This document shows, one piece after another, positions 53,918 to 62,516 of a stretch of DNA of 64,000 bases. The stretch is taken from the NCBI RefSeq assembly GCF_004698125.1, contig NZ_ML214298.1, positions 248,001 through 312,000 on the forward strand, given 5' to 3'. The position numbers and the translations under genes were made by a program. Numbering within the stretch: position 1 is the stretch's first letter; every line of letters begins with the position of its first letter. The notes under the pieces were generated by a model. It was given only the letters and a program-made list of their open reading frames with translations. It ran no database searches and was not told the DNA's origin. This DNA is from Halosimplex halophilum. Its GTDB lineage: Archaea > Halobacteriota > Halobacteria > Halobacteriales > Haloarculaceae.

Positions 53918-54794
53918 CGCGGTCGCGACCGGCCGCCCCCGTGGGCCGAAACTCCTCGGCGTAGTCGGCGACGAACGCCGCCACGTCGCGGGGCCGTCGG
54001 CCGAGTATCCGTTCGGCGTCGTCGGTGACCCGGTCGGCGAGGCCCACGCGCGCCGTCGTGTAGATCCCGACCATCAGGAGGACGAACGGGAGCGGCTCGC
54101 CCCGCGAGCGCATTCGGCGGACGAACGCGAACACCGACGGGTCGGCGTAGGTGATCGGCCGGTCGAGTACATCGCTGAAGACGGCGGCGACCTCGTCGTA
54201 GGTGAGCGCCTCGGGACCGGTGAGGTCGTAGGCGCGGTCCGCGTGACCGTCCTCGGTCAGGACGACCGCGGCGACCTCGCCCACGTCCCGCGCGTCGACG
54301 AAGCTCGTCGCGCCGTCGCCCGCCGGGACGAAGATCCGGTCGCGCTCGACGATATCCTCGCGGTGGACCTCGACGAGGTTCTGCGTGAAGAAGGAGGCCC
54401 GCAGGAACGTGTAGTCGAGGTCCGTCCCGGCGATCCGCTTTTCGATCCGGTGGTGAGGGATCAGCGGGTTCTTCCCGGCGCCGAGCGTCGAGAGGTACGC
54501 GACCCACTCGACGCCGACGCGGTCGGCCGCCGCCGCGAACTCGCCGATCCGCCCGCTGTCGGCGGTCGGCGGTCGCAGCAGGAAGCAACCGTCCGCGTCG
54601 GCCAGCGCCCCGCCCCACGTCTCCGGCCGCTCGAAGTCGAAGGCGACGTGCTCGGCCGCGTCGGGGAACTGTTCGCGGGCCGCCTCGGGGTCCCGCGACG
54701 CGACGCGGACGGCCGCGTCCCGCTCCCCGAGGGCGTCGACGACGTGGGGGCCGACCGTCCCGGTCGCACCGGTGACGAGGATCCGGTCGGTCAC
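53889..54794 (-). CDS. NmrA/SDR-type NAD(P)-binding protein
   Basis: A 301-residue atypical short-chain dehydrogenase. GATGTVG (residues 8-14) is the Rossmann nucleotide-binding loop, RVASRDPEAA the second strand, and LRASFFTQNL with SFVDARDVGEVAAV are typical of NmrA-like proteins. These either reduce quinones or act as redox-sensing regulators. It forms an operon with the DUF6069 gene, 16 bases upstream. Confidence 0.83.
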   Translation of the reverse strand: MTDRILVTGATGTVGPHVVDALGERDAAVRVASRDPEAAREQFPDAAEHVAFDFERPETWGGALADADGCFLLRPPTADSGRIGEFAAAADRVGVEWVAYLSTLGAGKNPLIPHHRIEKRIAGTDLDYTFLRASFFTQNLVEVHREDIVERDRIFVPAGDGATSFVDARDVGEVAAVVLTEDGHADRAYDLTGPEALTYDEVAAVFSDVLDRPITYADPSVFAFVRRMRSRGEPLPFVLLMVGIYTTARVGLADRVTDDAERILGRRPRDVAAFVADYAEEFRPTGAAGRDRVTASERSGP

Positions 54795-54810
54795 CGCACC
54801 TCACCTCGCG

Positions 54811-55230
54811 TCATCGCTCACCCCGCCAGGAGACGAGCAGCTCGACCGCTATCGCGGCGACGACGACGTGCATGCCCATCAGGACGACGACCCCCGCGAC
54901 CGTCGCGGCGGGGTCGGCGGCCAAAAGCGCCAGGTCCGGGACGAACGAGACGACCAGGACCGCGAGGGCGAGTTTCCGGAAGGTCGCCGCCGGCTCGGCG
55001 ACCCGATTTCGGAGGAGCGCGTAGACGCCGGCCGCCCCCAGCGCGCCGAGCACGGAGAGGAAGACGACCGGCGGGTAGGTGAGCGCCCGGAAGCCGGGTG
55101 CGATCCCGACCCACTGGACGGCCGCGACCAGCGCGGCGTTGGCGGCGGCCGCGAGGACCGCCGCCAGTACCGCACGCACCGGGAGCGAGCGCGCCCGCAG
55201 TGCTCCGGAGCCGGTGTTCGTGGTTGCCAT
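54811..55230 (-). CDS. DUF6069 four-helix membrane protein
   Basis: A 139-residue protein with four hydrophobic helices (about 18-40, 48-70, 85-105 and 110-132). The layout and the stretch AATFRKLALAVLVVSFVPDLALL match DUF6069, a family often placed next to NmrA-like reductases, as here (16-base gap). Function unknown. Confidence 0.75.
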   Translation of the reverse strand: MATTNTGSGALRARSLPVRAVLAAVLAAAANAALVAAVQWVGIAPGFRALTYPPVVFLSVLGALGAAGVYALLRNRVAEPAATFRKLALAVLVVSFVPDLALLAADPAATVAGVVVLMGMHVVVAAIAVELLVSWRGER

Positions 55231-55413
55231 GGGCCCCCTACGGCCGCTACGGGGATAACCTCTGCCCGGGCCGCTGTGCGGGCCGTCGCTGACTCGGGAT
55301 ACCTGCGGGGGCCGCTCGCGTCGACGAACGAGCGAGCCCGACCTGTGGTCGTTCGAGCCCCACTCGACGCCCGTCCGACGTGGGCGGCCGTCGAGCGGAC
55401 CCAACGGGCGGCC

Positions 55414-56664
55414 CTACTCGTCGGCGTTCGCGTCGACCGTGCACGTGACGTGGCGGTCGCGGTTCGCCGCGACGCACGCGTACACTCGCTCGCCGACGGT
55501 CCGCACGACCGGGAGCGACATCACGACGGCGACGGGGTAGAAGACCGCGAAGTGGCGGAACAGGGCTCCGAACGCGTCGTATCCCTCGTGGCTCCGGCCG
55601 CCCCGGAACGCGTACATCGCCGTCTCGAACGCCACGCCGGGTCGGTCGCGGTACTCCGCAGGCGCGGTCGACTGGGAGTAGAACTCGATCGTGTCGGTCA
55701 CGTCCAGCGACTCGAACACGGACAGCGTCCGGGCGCAGAACTCGCAGTGCTCGTCGTACACGACCGCCAGTTCGGCGTCGTTCTCGACCCGCGACAGCAG
55801 GCGTGACCAGTCGGCAAACAGGAGCAGGAACACGATCTGGTCGAAGAAGAACGGCCCCATCACGACCGCGACGACGACGTGCATCCCGAGGAGACCGACG
55901 ACGAACGGCGTGATATCCCGCCTGGCCAGGATCCAGAGCAGGAACCCGGTCTCGAGGATCAGCGTGCCGATCGCGGCCGACTGGAGCAACCAGGGATACT
56001 GCAGCAGGAGGCGGCCGGGCCGGGGATCGACGCCGAAGTACGTCTGGGCCCAGAGGATGTACTGGCCGAGGCTCCGAGCGGTCGCCCACTCCCAGGCCGG
56101 ACCCTGGACGATCTTGGTCACGCCCGCTCCGAAGTAGAGGATCCCGACGGTGAGCAGGCTCCACTTCAGTATCGAACCGGCGGGTTCAGGGTCGGCGTCG
56201 CGCGACGACTGGAGGCTGGCGTTCAACTCCGCCGGACCGGCGGTGCCAGTGGCCCGGATCCCGTCAACCGAGATGCGGTCCTCCGACCGGTACAGCGCGA
56301 AAAACACCATCACGTACACGAGCGTGAAAAGCGCCTGCGACGCGCCGGACGGGTCGAGTGTGAACCGAGCCGCTCCCAGATGCGCGACGAGGACGGCAGT
56401 CGCCGGCGTCAGGTAGCGATGTGAGACGCCGAACGCGAAACAGACCAGTCCGACGAGAGCGAGATACTTCTCCACGACGAGGTACGGCTGGACCCACTCG
56501 GGAACGACCAGCAGGTAGTAGTCGGTCGCGTAGACCTCCCACCGGGAGATAGACGCCCAGTCGTAGGAGCAGAGTTTCCAGACCCCGAGCGCCGCGACCA
56601 GGACTCTCGCGACTGCGACGTTCACGACCGACCCGTTCGAGCCGTCGTAGTAGTTCACGAACAT
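55414..56664 (-). CDS. HTTM membrane domain fused to a DCC thiol-disulfide domain
   Basis: A 416-residue fusion. Residues 1-275 hold about seven transmembrane helices of the HTTM type, related to vitamin-K-dependent gamma-carboxylases. Residues 285-416 are a DCC/DUF393 thiol-disulfide domain with VVYDEHCEFCART, whose CxxC is the redox pair. It is the second gene of an operon: its ATG at 56664 is two bases after the stop of the upstream membrane gene. The operon has a DtxR-like operator. A redox or carboxylase-like reaction at the membrane is likely, but the substrate is unknown. Confidence 0.8.
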   Translation of the reverse strand: MFVNYYDGSNGSVVNVAVARVLVAALGVWKLCSYDWASISRWEVYATDYYLLVVPEWVQPYLVVEKYLALVGLVCFAFGVSHRYLTPATAVLVAHLGAARFTLDPSGASQALFTLVYVMVFFALYRSEDRISVDGIRATGTAGPAELNASLQSSRDADPEPAGSILKWSLLTVGILYFGAGVTKIVQGPAWEWATARSLGQYILWAQTYFGVDPRPGRLLLQYPWLLQSAAIGTLILETGFLLWILARRDITPFVVGLLGMHVVVAVVMGPFFFDQIVFLLLFADWSRLLSRVENDAELAVVYDEHCEFCARTLSVFESLDVTDTIEFYSQSTAPAEYRDRPGVAFETAMYAFRGGRSHEGYDAFGALFRHFAVFYPVAVVMSLPVVRTVGERVYACVAANRDRHVTCTVDANADE

Positions 56665-56665
56665 G

Positions 56666-57304
56666 CTACCGGGCGGTCCCGTTGCGGATGAATTCGCCCT
56701 CGCGCCGCAGACTCGCGACGAGTGTGCGGTCGCGTTCGTCGATGCTACGGCCGGACGCCTCGTACCGGAGTTCGACGGCATAGACCCGCAACCCCACGAA
56801 GTCGTCGTATCTCGCCAGTGTTTCGCCGTCCCAGCGATCCCCCAGCGCGTGCGGCGGAAAGTCTACGTGCGAACGCACGCCGCGGCCGTCGCGGACGCGC
56901 TGACGATAGCGTCTGGCGCGGTCCAGCAGGTACGCGGCAGTGGACTTCGCTTCGGCGTCGCTGTACTCGGTGGCGATGCCGCCACCGAACCTCGTGAGCG
57001 TCCCCGCAGGGCGAGCGGCGTTCCCGTCGTACCGCAGCTCGTTCCCGTTCGCGTCGACCACGTATATCTCGTAATACGCCGTCGGATTCGAACTCGATTC
57101 CGTGTACTTGTGGAGATGAGTGAACGGGAGAAGCGGTGGGAACGGGAGGAGGTTGACGGTCAGGAGGCCGACGAAGAACAACGCCAGGAACGACTTCCGG
57201 ACCTTCGGATCGTCCGAGCGCCGGACGGCGACCAGCACCGCCAATACTGCAGAGACGAACACCGCCGCGACAGAGAGCGGAAAGTACTGCGAGAGGTCGA
57301 CCAT
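56666..57304 (-). CDS. Two-helix membrane protein, partner of the HTTM-DCC protein
   Basis: A 212-residue protein with two N-terminal transmembrane helices (about 10-27 and 37-56) and a polar C-terminal domain rich in Arg and Tyr (IYVVDANGNELRYDGNAAR, HALGDRWDGETL). I do not recognise it. It starts the operon with the HTTM-DCC gene (one base between them). The ATG at 57304 is 22-32 bases from the TATA/operator element, so the mRNA should be leaderless. Confidence 0.72.
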   Translation of the reverse strand: MVDLSQYFPLSVAAVFVSAVLAVLVAVRRSDDPKVRKSFLALFFVGLLTVNLLPFPPLLPFTHLHKYTESSSNPTAYYEIYVVDANGNELRYDGNAARPAGTLTRFGGGIATEYSDAEAKSTAAYLLDRARRYRQRVRDGRGVRSHVDFPPHALGDRWDGETLARYDDFVGLRVYAVELRYEASGRSIDERDRTLVASLRREGEFIRNGTAR

Positions 57305-57314
57305 CACGCGGATA

Positions 57315-57332
57315 TTTTAGGCTCCCCTAAAA
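57315..57332 (-). promoter_or_regulatory. DtxR/SirR-like palindromic operator over the TATA box
   Basis: TTTTAGG (57315-57321), CTCC, CCTAAAA (57326-57332) is a perfect seven-base inverted repeat with a four-base spacer. The DtxR/IdeR box has the same geometry (TTAGG-N4-CCTAA). On the coding strand the element also supplies the TTATTTTAGG promoter box, about 25 bases before the ATG at 57304. A metal-loaded repressor bound here would block TBP. Confidence 0.65.
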
Positions 57333-57417
57333 TAACTTCTGGAAGCACCCCGGGAGGGTATCGTCCCGGGCGTCCTGCAGTCTCTGGGATCGGGCGACTG
57401 ACTGGCCGGACGCCGTG

Positions 57418-58011
57418 CTACGTCTGCCGTTCGCTGATCTCGCCGGCGATGCGGTCGCCGGGGACCCGGAGTTCGCCGGACTCGACCTCGTAGACGTACC
57501 CCGAGACGGTGACCTCCTCGGGAATCAGGTCGGACTGTCGGAGGTACTCGACCTGTGCCGCACAGGCTTCGTCGATGTCGTCGGTCATCTTCACCCAGTC
57601 GATGACGTCGGCGTCACCGATGGTGAGTTCGGGCAGCGACGGGTCGAGATCGATATCCGACAGGTCGCCGGCCTGGGCTTCGAGTCCCTCGCGGACGGCG
57701 TCGTCCGGGGCGCTCATCATCCCACAGTCGGTGTGGTTGACGACGATGATCTCGTCGGTGTCGAAGAAGTTCGTCGTCAGCGCGGCCGAGCGGATGACGT
57801 CGTCGGTGACCTTCCCGCCGGCGTTGCGATAGATCTGGGCGTCGCCGAGTTCGAGTCCGAGTACCTCTTCGACCGGGATCCGTTCGTCCATGCAGGCGAC
57901 GACGAGGAGGTTCTCGTTCGTCGGGATCCCCTCGCGACGGCGGCGAGCCCAGTCGGAGCGCTCCGCGACTGTCTCGTCGACGTGTTCGTGGTGGTTGTGG
58001 TTGTCTGCCAT
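57418..58011 (-). CDS. Beta-class carbonic anhydrase
   Basis: A 197-residue beta-carbonic anhydrase that interconverts CO2 and bicarbonate. Zinc ligands are C40, H93 and C96 (ACMDERIP and NHTDCGM), with the D42/R44 dyad. The N-terminus is His-rich (MADNHNHHEH). The domain between 100 and 150 is more acidic than in bacterial forms. No signal peptide, so cytoplasmic. Transcribed alone, divergent from the pirin gene. Confidence 0.92.
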   Translation of the reverse strand: MADNHNHHEHVDETVAERSDWARRRREGIPTNENLLVVACMDERIPVEEVLGLELGDAQIYRNAGGKVTDDVIRSAALTTNFFDTDEIIVVNHTDCGMMSAPDDAVREGLEAQAGDLSDIDLDPSLPELTIGDADVIDWVKMTDDIDEACAAQVEYLRQSDLIPEEVTVSGYVYEVESGELRVPGDRIAGEISERQT

Positions 58012-58165
58012 CCCTGGACAGAAGGGGCGAGGCGGCAGGAATGTTTGGGTCCGACACGGCCTTGCCGCTGGTCCGGATCGTCAGTGACCGGACGGACCCG
58101 CTGCGGACGCGACCCGCGGCGACTCGCGCGGAACCCATATCCCCGTTGAGAGACTACGATGGGTG

Positions 58166-58930
58166 ATGGACGATTCGCCCGCGGCACGGACCCAGCCCCG
58201 CATCCACACGGCACCGCGAACGGACGTTTCGCAGGACCAGGGCACGTTCCGGATCCACCTCAACTTCCCCGGCCGCGCGGTCCCCGACCACGACGACCAC
58301 GGCTACGGCCCGCTCGCGACCGTCGTCGAGTCGTTCATGGACCCCGGGACGCTCATCCGGATGCACCAGCATCGCAACGAGGAGATCGTCTCCTGGGTGC
58401 CCGAGGGCGTGATGCGCCACGACGACCGGCAGGGCAACGAACTCGTCACCGACCCCGAGCACCTGATGGTGATGAACGCCGGCAGCGGCTTCTGGCACTC
58501 CGAGGAGACGCTGGCCGAGGACCCGCCGCTGCGGATGCTCCAGATCTTCGTCCGCCCGCACAGCCTCGCCCTCGAACCGGGCATCCAGCACGAGCCGATC
58601 CCCGACCCGGTCGCCGGCGAGTGGCGCCACCTGTTCGGCCCCGAGGGCACCGACGCCCCGCTGTCCGTCCGCAACGACGTGGAACTCTACGACTGCCGGC
58701 TCGGGGCCGGCGCCACGACCACGCTGCCCGCCCGGTCCGGGTGGCACACGTATCTGTACGTCTTCGACGGTGCCGTCGACGTCGGCGACGAATCAGTGGG
58801 TTACACCGAGAGTGCACTCGTGACCGGCGACGGCGACGTGTCCGTCACCGCGACCGAGGACTCGACGCTCGTCGCGTTCGTTATCAACCCCGACGCGCCG
58901 GTCACGCGCCAGGGCACGATCGGTCGCTAG
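58166..58930 (+). CDS. Pirin family cupin protein
   Basis: A 254-residue pirin with two cupin halves. The first keeps the metal-binding residues (IRMHQHRNEEIVSWVPEG and NAGSGFWHSE). The second, C-terminal half is more degenerate. Bacterial pirins act as quercetinases or regulators; the role in Halobacteria is unknown. The ATG at 58166 is preferred to a GTG three bases before. CCATATCC near 58136 is a weak TATA box. Confidence 0.85.
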   Translation: MDDSPAARTQPRIHTAPRTDVSQDQGTFRIHLNFPGRAVPDHDDHGYGPLATVVESFMDPGTLIRMHQHRNEEIVSWVPEGVMRHDDRQGNELVTDPEHLMVMNAGSGFWHSEETLAEDPPLRMLQIFVRPHSLALEPGIQHEPIPDPVAGEWRHLFGPEGTDAPLSVRNDVELYDCRLGAGATTTLPARSGWHTYLYVFDGAVDVGDESVGYTESALVTGDGDVSVTATEDSTLVAFVINPDAPVTRQGTIGR

Positions 58931-59326
58931 GGTACTCCCGTTCCGTGTTCGGGCGGCTGTCGGTTCTCGATGCCGTTCGGTCTCTCTCTCTGAGCGGCAA
59001 GACATCGTCTCTATCGGGAGGCTGACTGGAATCGATTCTCGGCGAGCAGTTCGGTCAGTGCTCGTCGTACTCCGGGTCTGAAACGCTCACCGCTCGGGAA
59101 TCCATCCGCGTTCACGCGAGGGTGGCTGTTGATGCTTACCGCTGTGAATCCGAACTCCGGACGAACGGCTCCCTGGTGATTCGACGACTCGCGGCTGGGC
59201 TCGGCCAGGTCGAGGCTACGCTTAACAGGGTCCAGACGAAAATCGACGGTATCGATACCAGCAACCGAGGCGTCCCGGCACGTCTGTGGCTGAGACTGTC
59301 AACGACACCACCGGCACCGACGATCC
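58931..59326. other. 396-base interval without a recognisable gene
   Basis: The interval between the pirin and coiled-coil genes has a lower GC content than its neighbours and several short open frames, none with a start signal, domain or acidic haloarchaeal composition. I see no RNA gene, repeat or mobile-element end. CTTAACAGG near 59221 might be a promoter element for the coiled-coil gene, but it is about 100 bases away. Confidence 0.5.
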
Positions 59327-59635
59327 ATGAGTGAACTACCCGAGATCCCGGACGAGTTCGACAGCGAGGCGGAGTTGAAACGGTACATCGGTCGGCTGCG
59401 CACCCGTATCGAGGTCCTGGACGACGAACGGGACCGCACGGAGCGGGCGGACCTGGAGCTGAAACAGGAGCTGGACGAGCTCGAAGCGATCGTCGCAGCC
59501 AATGACGAGGACCTCGAGCAGGTCCACGCAACACTGCAGGAGCTCGTCGACCGGCTGGAACGCATCGAACTCCACGGCACGCCGAGCGACGTCGGGTTGC
59601 AGGACAACCTGCGAAACCCCGACTTCGACTCCTGA
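59327..59635 (+). CDS. Small acidic coiled-coil protein
   Basis: A 102-residue protein, almost wholly helical between residues 12 and 80 with heptad leucines (LKRYIGRLRTRIEVL, LELKQELDELEAIVA, LEQVHATLQELVDRLERIEL), ending in a short loop. No family is recognised. It is followed after 145 bases on the same strand by the MIT/FtsZ-like protein gene; a coiled-coil partner for a filament-like protein would make sense, but this is inference. Confidence 0.6.
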   Translation: MSELPEIPDEFDSEAELKRYIGRLRTRIEVLDDERDRTERADLELKQELDELEAIVAANDEDLEQVHATLQELVDRLERIELHGTPSDVGLQDNLRNPDFDS

Positions 59636-59780
59636 GGGAGACCACACTCTCAGATGCGATCGGGAGCGTGTGGTTCGAACCGTGGCGAGGACGCTGACCG
59701 GGGAACGGAGACCGCTCGAAACCAACGGGGCGCCCCCGGCGCGGACATGAAGAGCTTGAAGGGTCGGCGCCGGAGAAGCC

Positions 59781-60923
59781 GTGACAGACATGACAGAGTC
59801 GGAGTACCAGGACCGGATCGAGGAACTCGCGGACAGGATCCTGGACCGGTGCAACCGGGCCACGAAGGCCAAAAACGGCGGTGACCCCGCGAAAGCCGGG
59901 GAGCTGTTCGGGGACGCCGCCGACCTCACCGGCCAGGTCATCCAGCTGCTGGACGCAGCGGAGGCGGACCGGTCCCGGATCGAGGACTGGCGAGCCTTTC
60001 GAGCGGAGACACGGCGGGAATCGGAGAACCTGCTGGCGGACGGGGAGAGCGACGTGGACATGCAGACCGTCTTCGACATCCCCGAGCTCTCCCCGAACCT
60101 CGCCGTCACCACCCGGAACACGGAGGCAACCCCTGAACGGAACACCTTCGAAGCCGAGCGGACGCCCTCGGGGGAGGTGGAACTGGACGAGACCCCGTCC
60201 TGGGAACCCGCCGTCGCCGTCGCGGGCGTCGGACCGACTGGCGCGAAAACCGTCGGCGCTATCGACACCGGAAGCGCCGCCCAGATCTATTCGTCACCGA
60301 GTCCCGGCGATGTCGCGGACAGCGATTTCCTGTTTCTGTCGGCGGACCTCCGCGAGTCCGGCGTCCCGGACCGGGTTTCGGACCTCCTGGCGGCCGCTGG
60401 CGATGATACCTGTGTCGTGTTCTTCGCGGAAGGCCGTACCGGGGACCCCGGGGCGTTCGTCGACGCGGTCAACCTGCTCTTCCCCGTCGCCGTGACCGAG
60501 GGCGATGGCCGCCAGTTCGTCTCCACAGCGATCGCCGACTGCTTCGAGTGTATGTTGCGGCCGACGGTTCGGGAACTGGGCAAAGGAGACGTCGCGGCGG
60601 TCGCCGGGACGAACAGGGTGGGGAAGGTCTTCGTCGACAACTGGGCGGACACGAGCCAGCTGGGCGACCTCACACCCGGACCCCGGCTCGACGCTCCCGA
60701 CGCTGTGCTCCTGTTCGTCTGCTACGACGGCCCGTACCCCGCTCCTGCCGTGGAGACCAAAGTACGGGAGTACGAGCGACCCGACGACGCCGCCTTCCTT
60801 TGGGACCCGCGAACCAGCCCCCGGTATCGGGAGCGGGCGCATCTCAAACGGGTCCTTACCGCCGACACCGACCGCCAGACGATGCGCCAGTTACTGCACG
60901 ACGACGGATCGCCCGGCCGGTGA
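59781..60923 (+). CDS. MIT-like domain fused to a degenerate FtsZ/tubulin-like fold
   Basis: A 380-residue protein that I read as two domains. Residues 5-88 form three helices with the spacing of an MIT domain (ELADRILDRCNRATKA, AGELFGDAADLTGQ, WRAFRAETRRESENLLA). Residues 143-362 follow FtsZ order: AVAGVGPTGAKTVGAI (T1-like), SDFLFLSADLRESGVPDRV where FtsZ has its AGLGGGTGTG loop, CVVFFAEG, IADCFECMLRPT, and a C-terminal half VLLFVCYDGP with FLWDPRTSP and LKRVLTA like the FtsZ activation domain. The GTP-loop glycines are lost, so it probably does not hydrolyse GTP. Start is GTG 59781 with GGAG upstream; ATG 59790 is possible. The homology is my own reading and needs a structure search. Confidence 0.6.
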   Translation: MTDMTESEYQDRIEELADRILDRCNRATKAKNGGDPAKAGELFGDAADLTGQVIQLLDAAEADRSRIEDWRAFRAETRRESENLLADGESDVDMQTVFDIPELSPNLAVTTRNTEATPERNTFEAERTPSGEVELDETPSWEPAVAVAGVGPTGAKTVGAIDTGSAAQIYSSPSPGDVADSDFLFLSADLRESGVPDRVSDLLAAAGDDTCVVFFAEGRTGDPGAFVDAVNLLFPVAVTEGDGRQFVSTAIADCFECMLRPTVRELGKGDVAAVAGTNRVGKVFVDNWADTSQLGDLTPGPRLDAPDAVLLFVCYDGPYPAPAVETKVREYERPDDAAFLWDPRTSPRYRERAHLKRVLTADTDRQTMRQLLHDDGSPGR

Positions 60924-61623
60924 GGGGGCCTCGTGGAGCCGTTCCGGTTCGCCCGTCAGCGTCCGCTGGCCAGGCGTTCCCCGATTTCGGGGGTAGCCCC
61001 TCTTCCGCGACCTCTCTCTGTACCGTCTCGATGTCGTATTCCACGCGGCGCAGATCCGTCTCCCAGGTGTCGGTATCGACGACAGCGTACGCGGCCCGGC
61101 TGTCGCCGTCACGGGGCTGTCCCACCGACCCGGGATTCAGGATGAGGCGGTCGTCGATCACCGCCTCGTGCTGGATATGCGTGTGGCCGAGGAAACAGGC
61201 CTCGTAGTCGTCCAGGTGCGGTCTGACCTCCGGGAACCCCCGGGGCATGACGTAGCGGTCGACCTGTTCGGGATGGTCGTGGACCAGGAGGGCGTCGCCG
61301 TCCAGCAGGTCGGTCCTGCGTGGCCTGCTCTGCAACCACACCAGATTCGCCGTGATCAGCTCCTCCTCCGCGTATCGGAGGCCGGCCATCGCCGTCTCGT
61401 TGTCCGTGTACCCCTCCGGATCGAGCGCTTCCCGGTCGTGGTTCCCCTGGATCACCGTCTCGCAGTGCTGCTGAATCAGGTGCACGCACTCGGACGGCCA
61501 CGGCCCGTACCCGACGATGTCGCCGAGGCAGACGAACTCGTCGACGTCGTCGGCCCCGTCCGCGAGGACGGCCTCCAGCGCAGGGCGGTTGCCGTGGATG
61601 TCGGAGATCAGACCGAGGTCCAT
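60856..61623 (-). CDS. Calcineurin-like metallophosphoesterase, 3' end apparently frameshifted
   Basis: A phosphoesterase of the YfcE/MJ0936 type: GLISDIHGN (residues 4-12), CLGDIVGYGPWP, IQGNHDRE, LLVHDHPEQ, LGHTHIQ and NPGSVGQPRDG carry the two-metal site. It probably acts on small phosphodiesters or phosphate monoesters. As written it has 255 residues, but after VAEEGLP the frame gives an unlike tail that runs 68 bases into the convergent gene. One extra G in the run at 60989-60993 would restore a family-like ending PEIGERLASGR and a stop at 60956. The call is firm for the enzyme, uncertain for the end. Confidence 0.82.
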   Translation of the reverse strand: MDLGLISDIHGNRPALEAVLADGADDVDEFVCLGDIVGYGPWPSECVHLIQQHCETVIQGNHDREALDPEGYTDNETAMAGLRYAEEELITANLVWLQSRPRRTDLLDGDALLVHDHPEQVDRYVMPRGFPEVRPHLDDYEACFLGHTHIQHEAVIDDRLILNPGSVGQPRDGDSRAAYAVVDTDTWETDLRRVEYDIETVQREVAEEGLPPKSGNAWPADADGRTGTAPRGPLTGRAIRRRAVTGASSGGRCRR

Positions 61624-61646
61624 ATGCCATCGAGTGCGGCGACCGC

Positions 61647-62501
61647 CTAAAGTATCTCCGTGAAGACGTCGGCCACTGCCTCGGGAAGGGAGTGGAACTT
61701 GTTGTAGGCGACCCGTGTCGGCAGTTCGATCTGGATGCCCTGGTCGTCCTCGGCGAAGTAGTTCATCGAGGCCTGCTTGCTCCTGCCGGCCAGGGCGATC
61801 TCGTTGTAGTCCGTCTCGACGTCGTACTTCGACGGCACCGGACCCCGGATAGCGTCACCGACCCGCTCTCGGAGGTCGTCGTCGGCTCTGCCGCCGACGG
61901 CGACGTAGTCGTACTTGTGGATGTGGAACCCGACTGCGTACCGACAGGCGAACGCCCGCTCCATCAGCTGTCGCAGGCCCGGATAGGCGTCGTACGCCTT
62001 GACGGGTTTCTTGACGTGCCAGCGCTTGAAGGCGTCCTTTTCCTGTCCGGTGTAGTACCCGTGTAGCATCCACGCCGTCGCCGCGATCCCTCGGGTCCGC
62101 AATTTCTTGAACAGGTACTGCCCCATCTCGTCGGTGTTGTACTCAATGTCGCCGCCGTGCGGACAGGTGATGAACACGTCGGCGTCCGCTCGGTCCCACA
62201 GGGTCTCGGCGATATCGCCCGTGACGAACGCCCGATCGCGGCTCTCGATCGGGACCGTCGCTTCGACTGTCCCTGTCTGCCCGGTCTGTGCGTCGATCCG
62301 TTCTAGACCGTCCGCGTTGACCGTGAGTCCGGGCGCGTCGTGGTGGATCCCGTCGACGATAAAGTACGCCTTCGACGATTCACACTCGACTCTGACGTGG
62401 TCGTCTTCCGTTTTCTCCAGGTCGTCGGCCACCCGGCGCGAGAGCCGACACCGGTTTGCGGCCGCTATCTCCGGTGATTCCCCGATACTAGCCTCGGTCA
62501 T
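61647..62501 (-). CDS. Poly-gamma-glutamate hydrolase-like zinc enzyme
   Basis: A 284-residue protein of the PGA-hydrolase/DUF867 type, a carboxypeptidase-like zinc fold. Motifs: TCPHGGDIEYNTDEM (H115 and E120 as likely zinc ligands), GFHIHKYDYVAVGGRADDDL (H195 as the third), and GIQIELPTRVAYN towards the end. Phage and Bacillus members cut poly-gamma-glutamate. There is no signal peptide, so it acts inside the cell, and the true substrate may be another gamma-linked or amide compound. It lies 23 bases upstream of the phosphoesterase gene on the same strand. Confidence 0.72.
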   Translation of the reverse strand: MTEASIGESPEIAAANRCRLSRRVADDLEKTEDDHVRVECESSKAYFIVDGIHHDAPGLTVNADGLERIDAQTGQTGTVEATVPIESRDRAFVTGDIAETLWDRADADVFITCPHGGDIEYNTDEMGQYLFKKLRTRGIAATAWMLHGYYTGQEKDAFKRWHVKKPVKAYDAYPGLRQLMERAFACRYAVGFHIHKYDYVAVGGRADDDLRERVGDAIRGPVPSKYDVETDYNEIALAGRSKQASMNYFAEDDQGIQIELPTRVAYNKFHSLPEAVADVFTEIL

Positions 62502-62516
62502 CGATCCTGTAGGCGA

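Noticed and set aside
59122-59334. A 70-codon ORF before the coiled-coil gene
   Set aside because: It overlaps the start of the better-supported coiled-coil gene, has no promoter and resembles no known protein.
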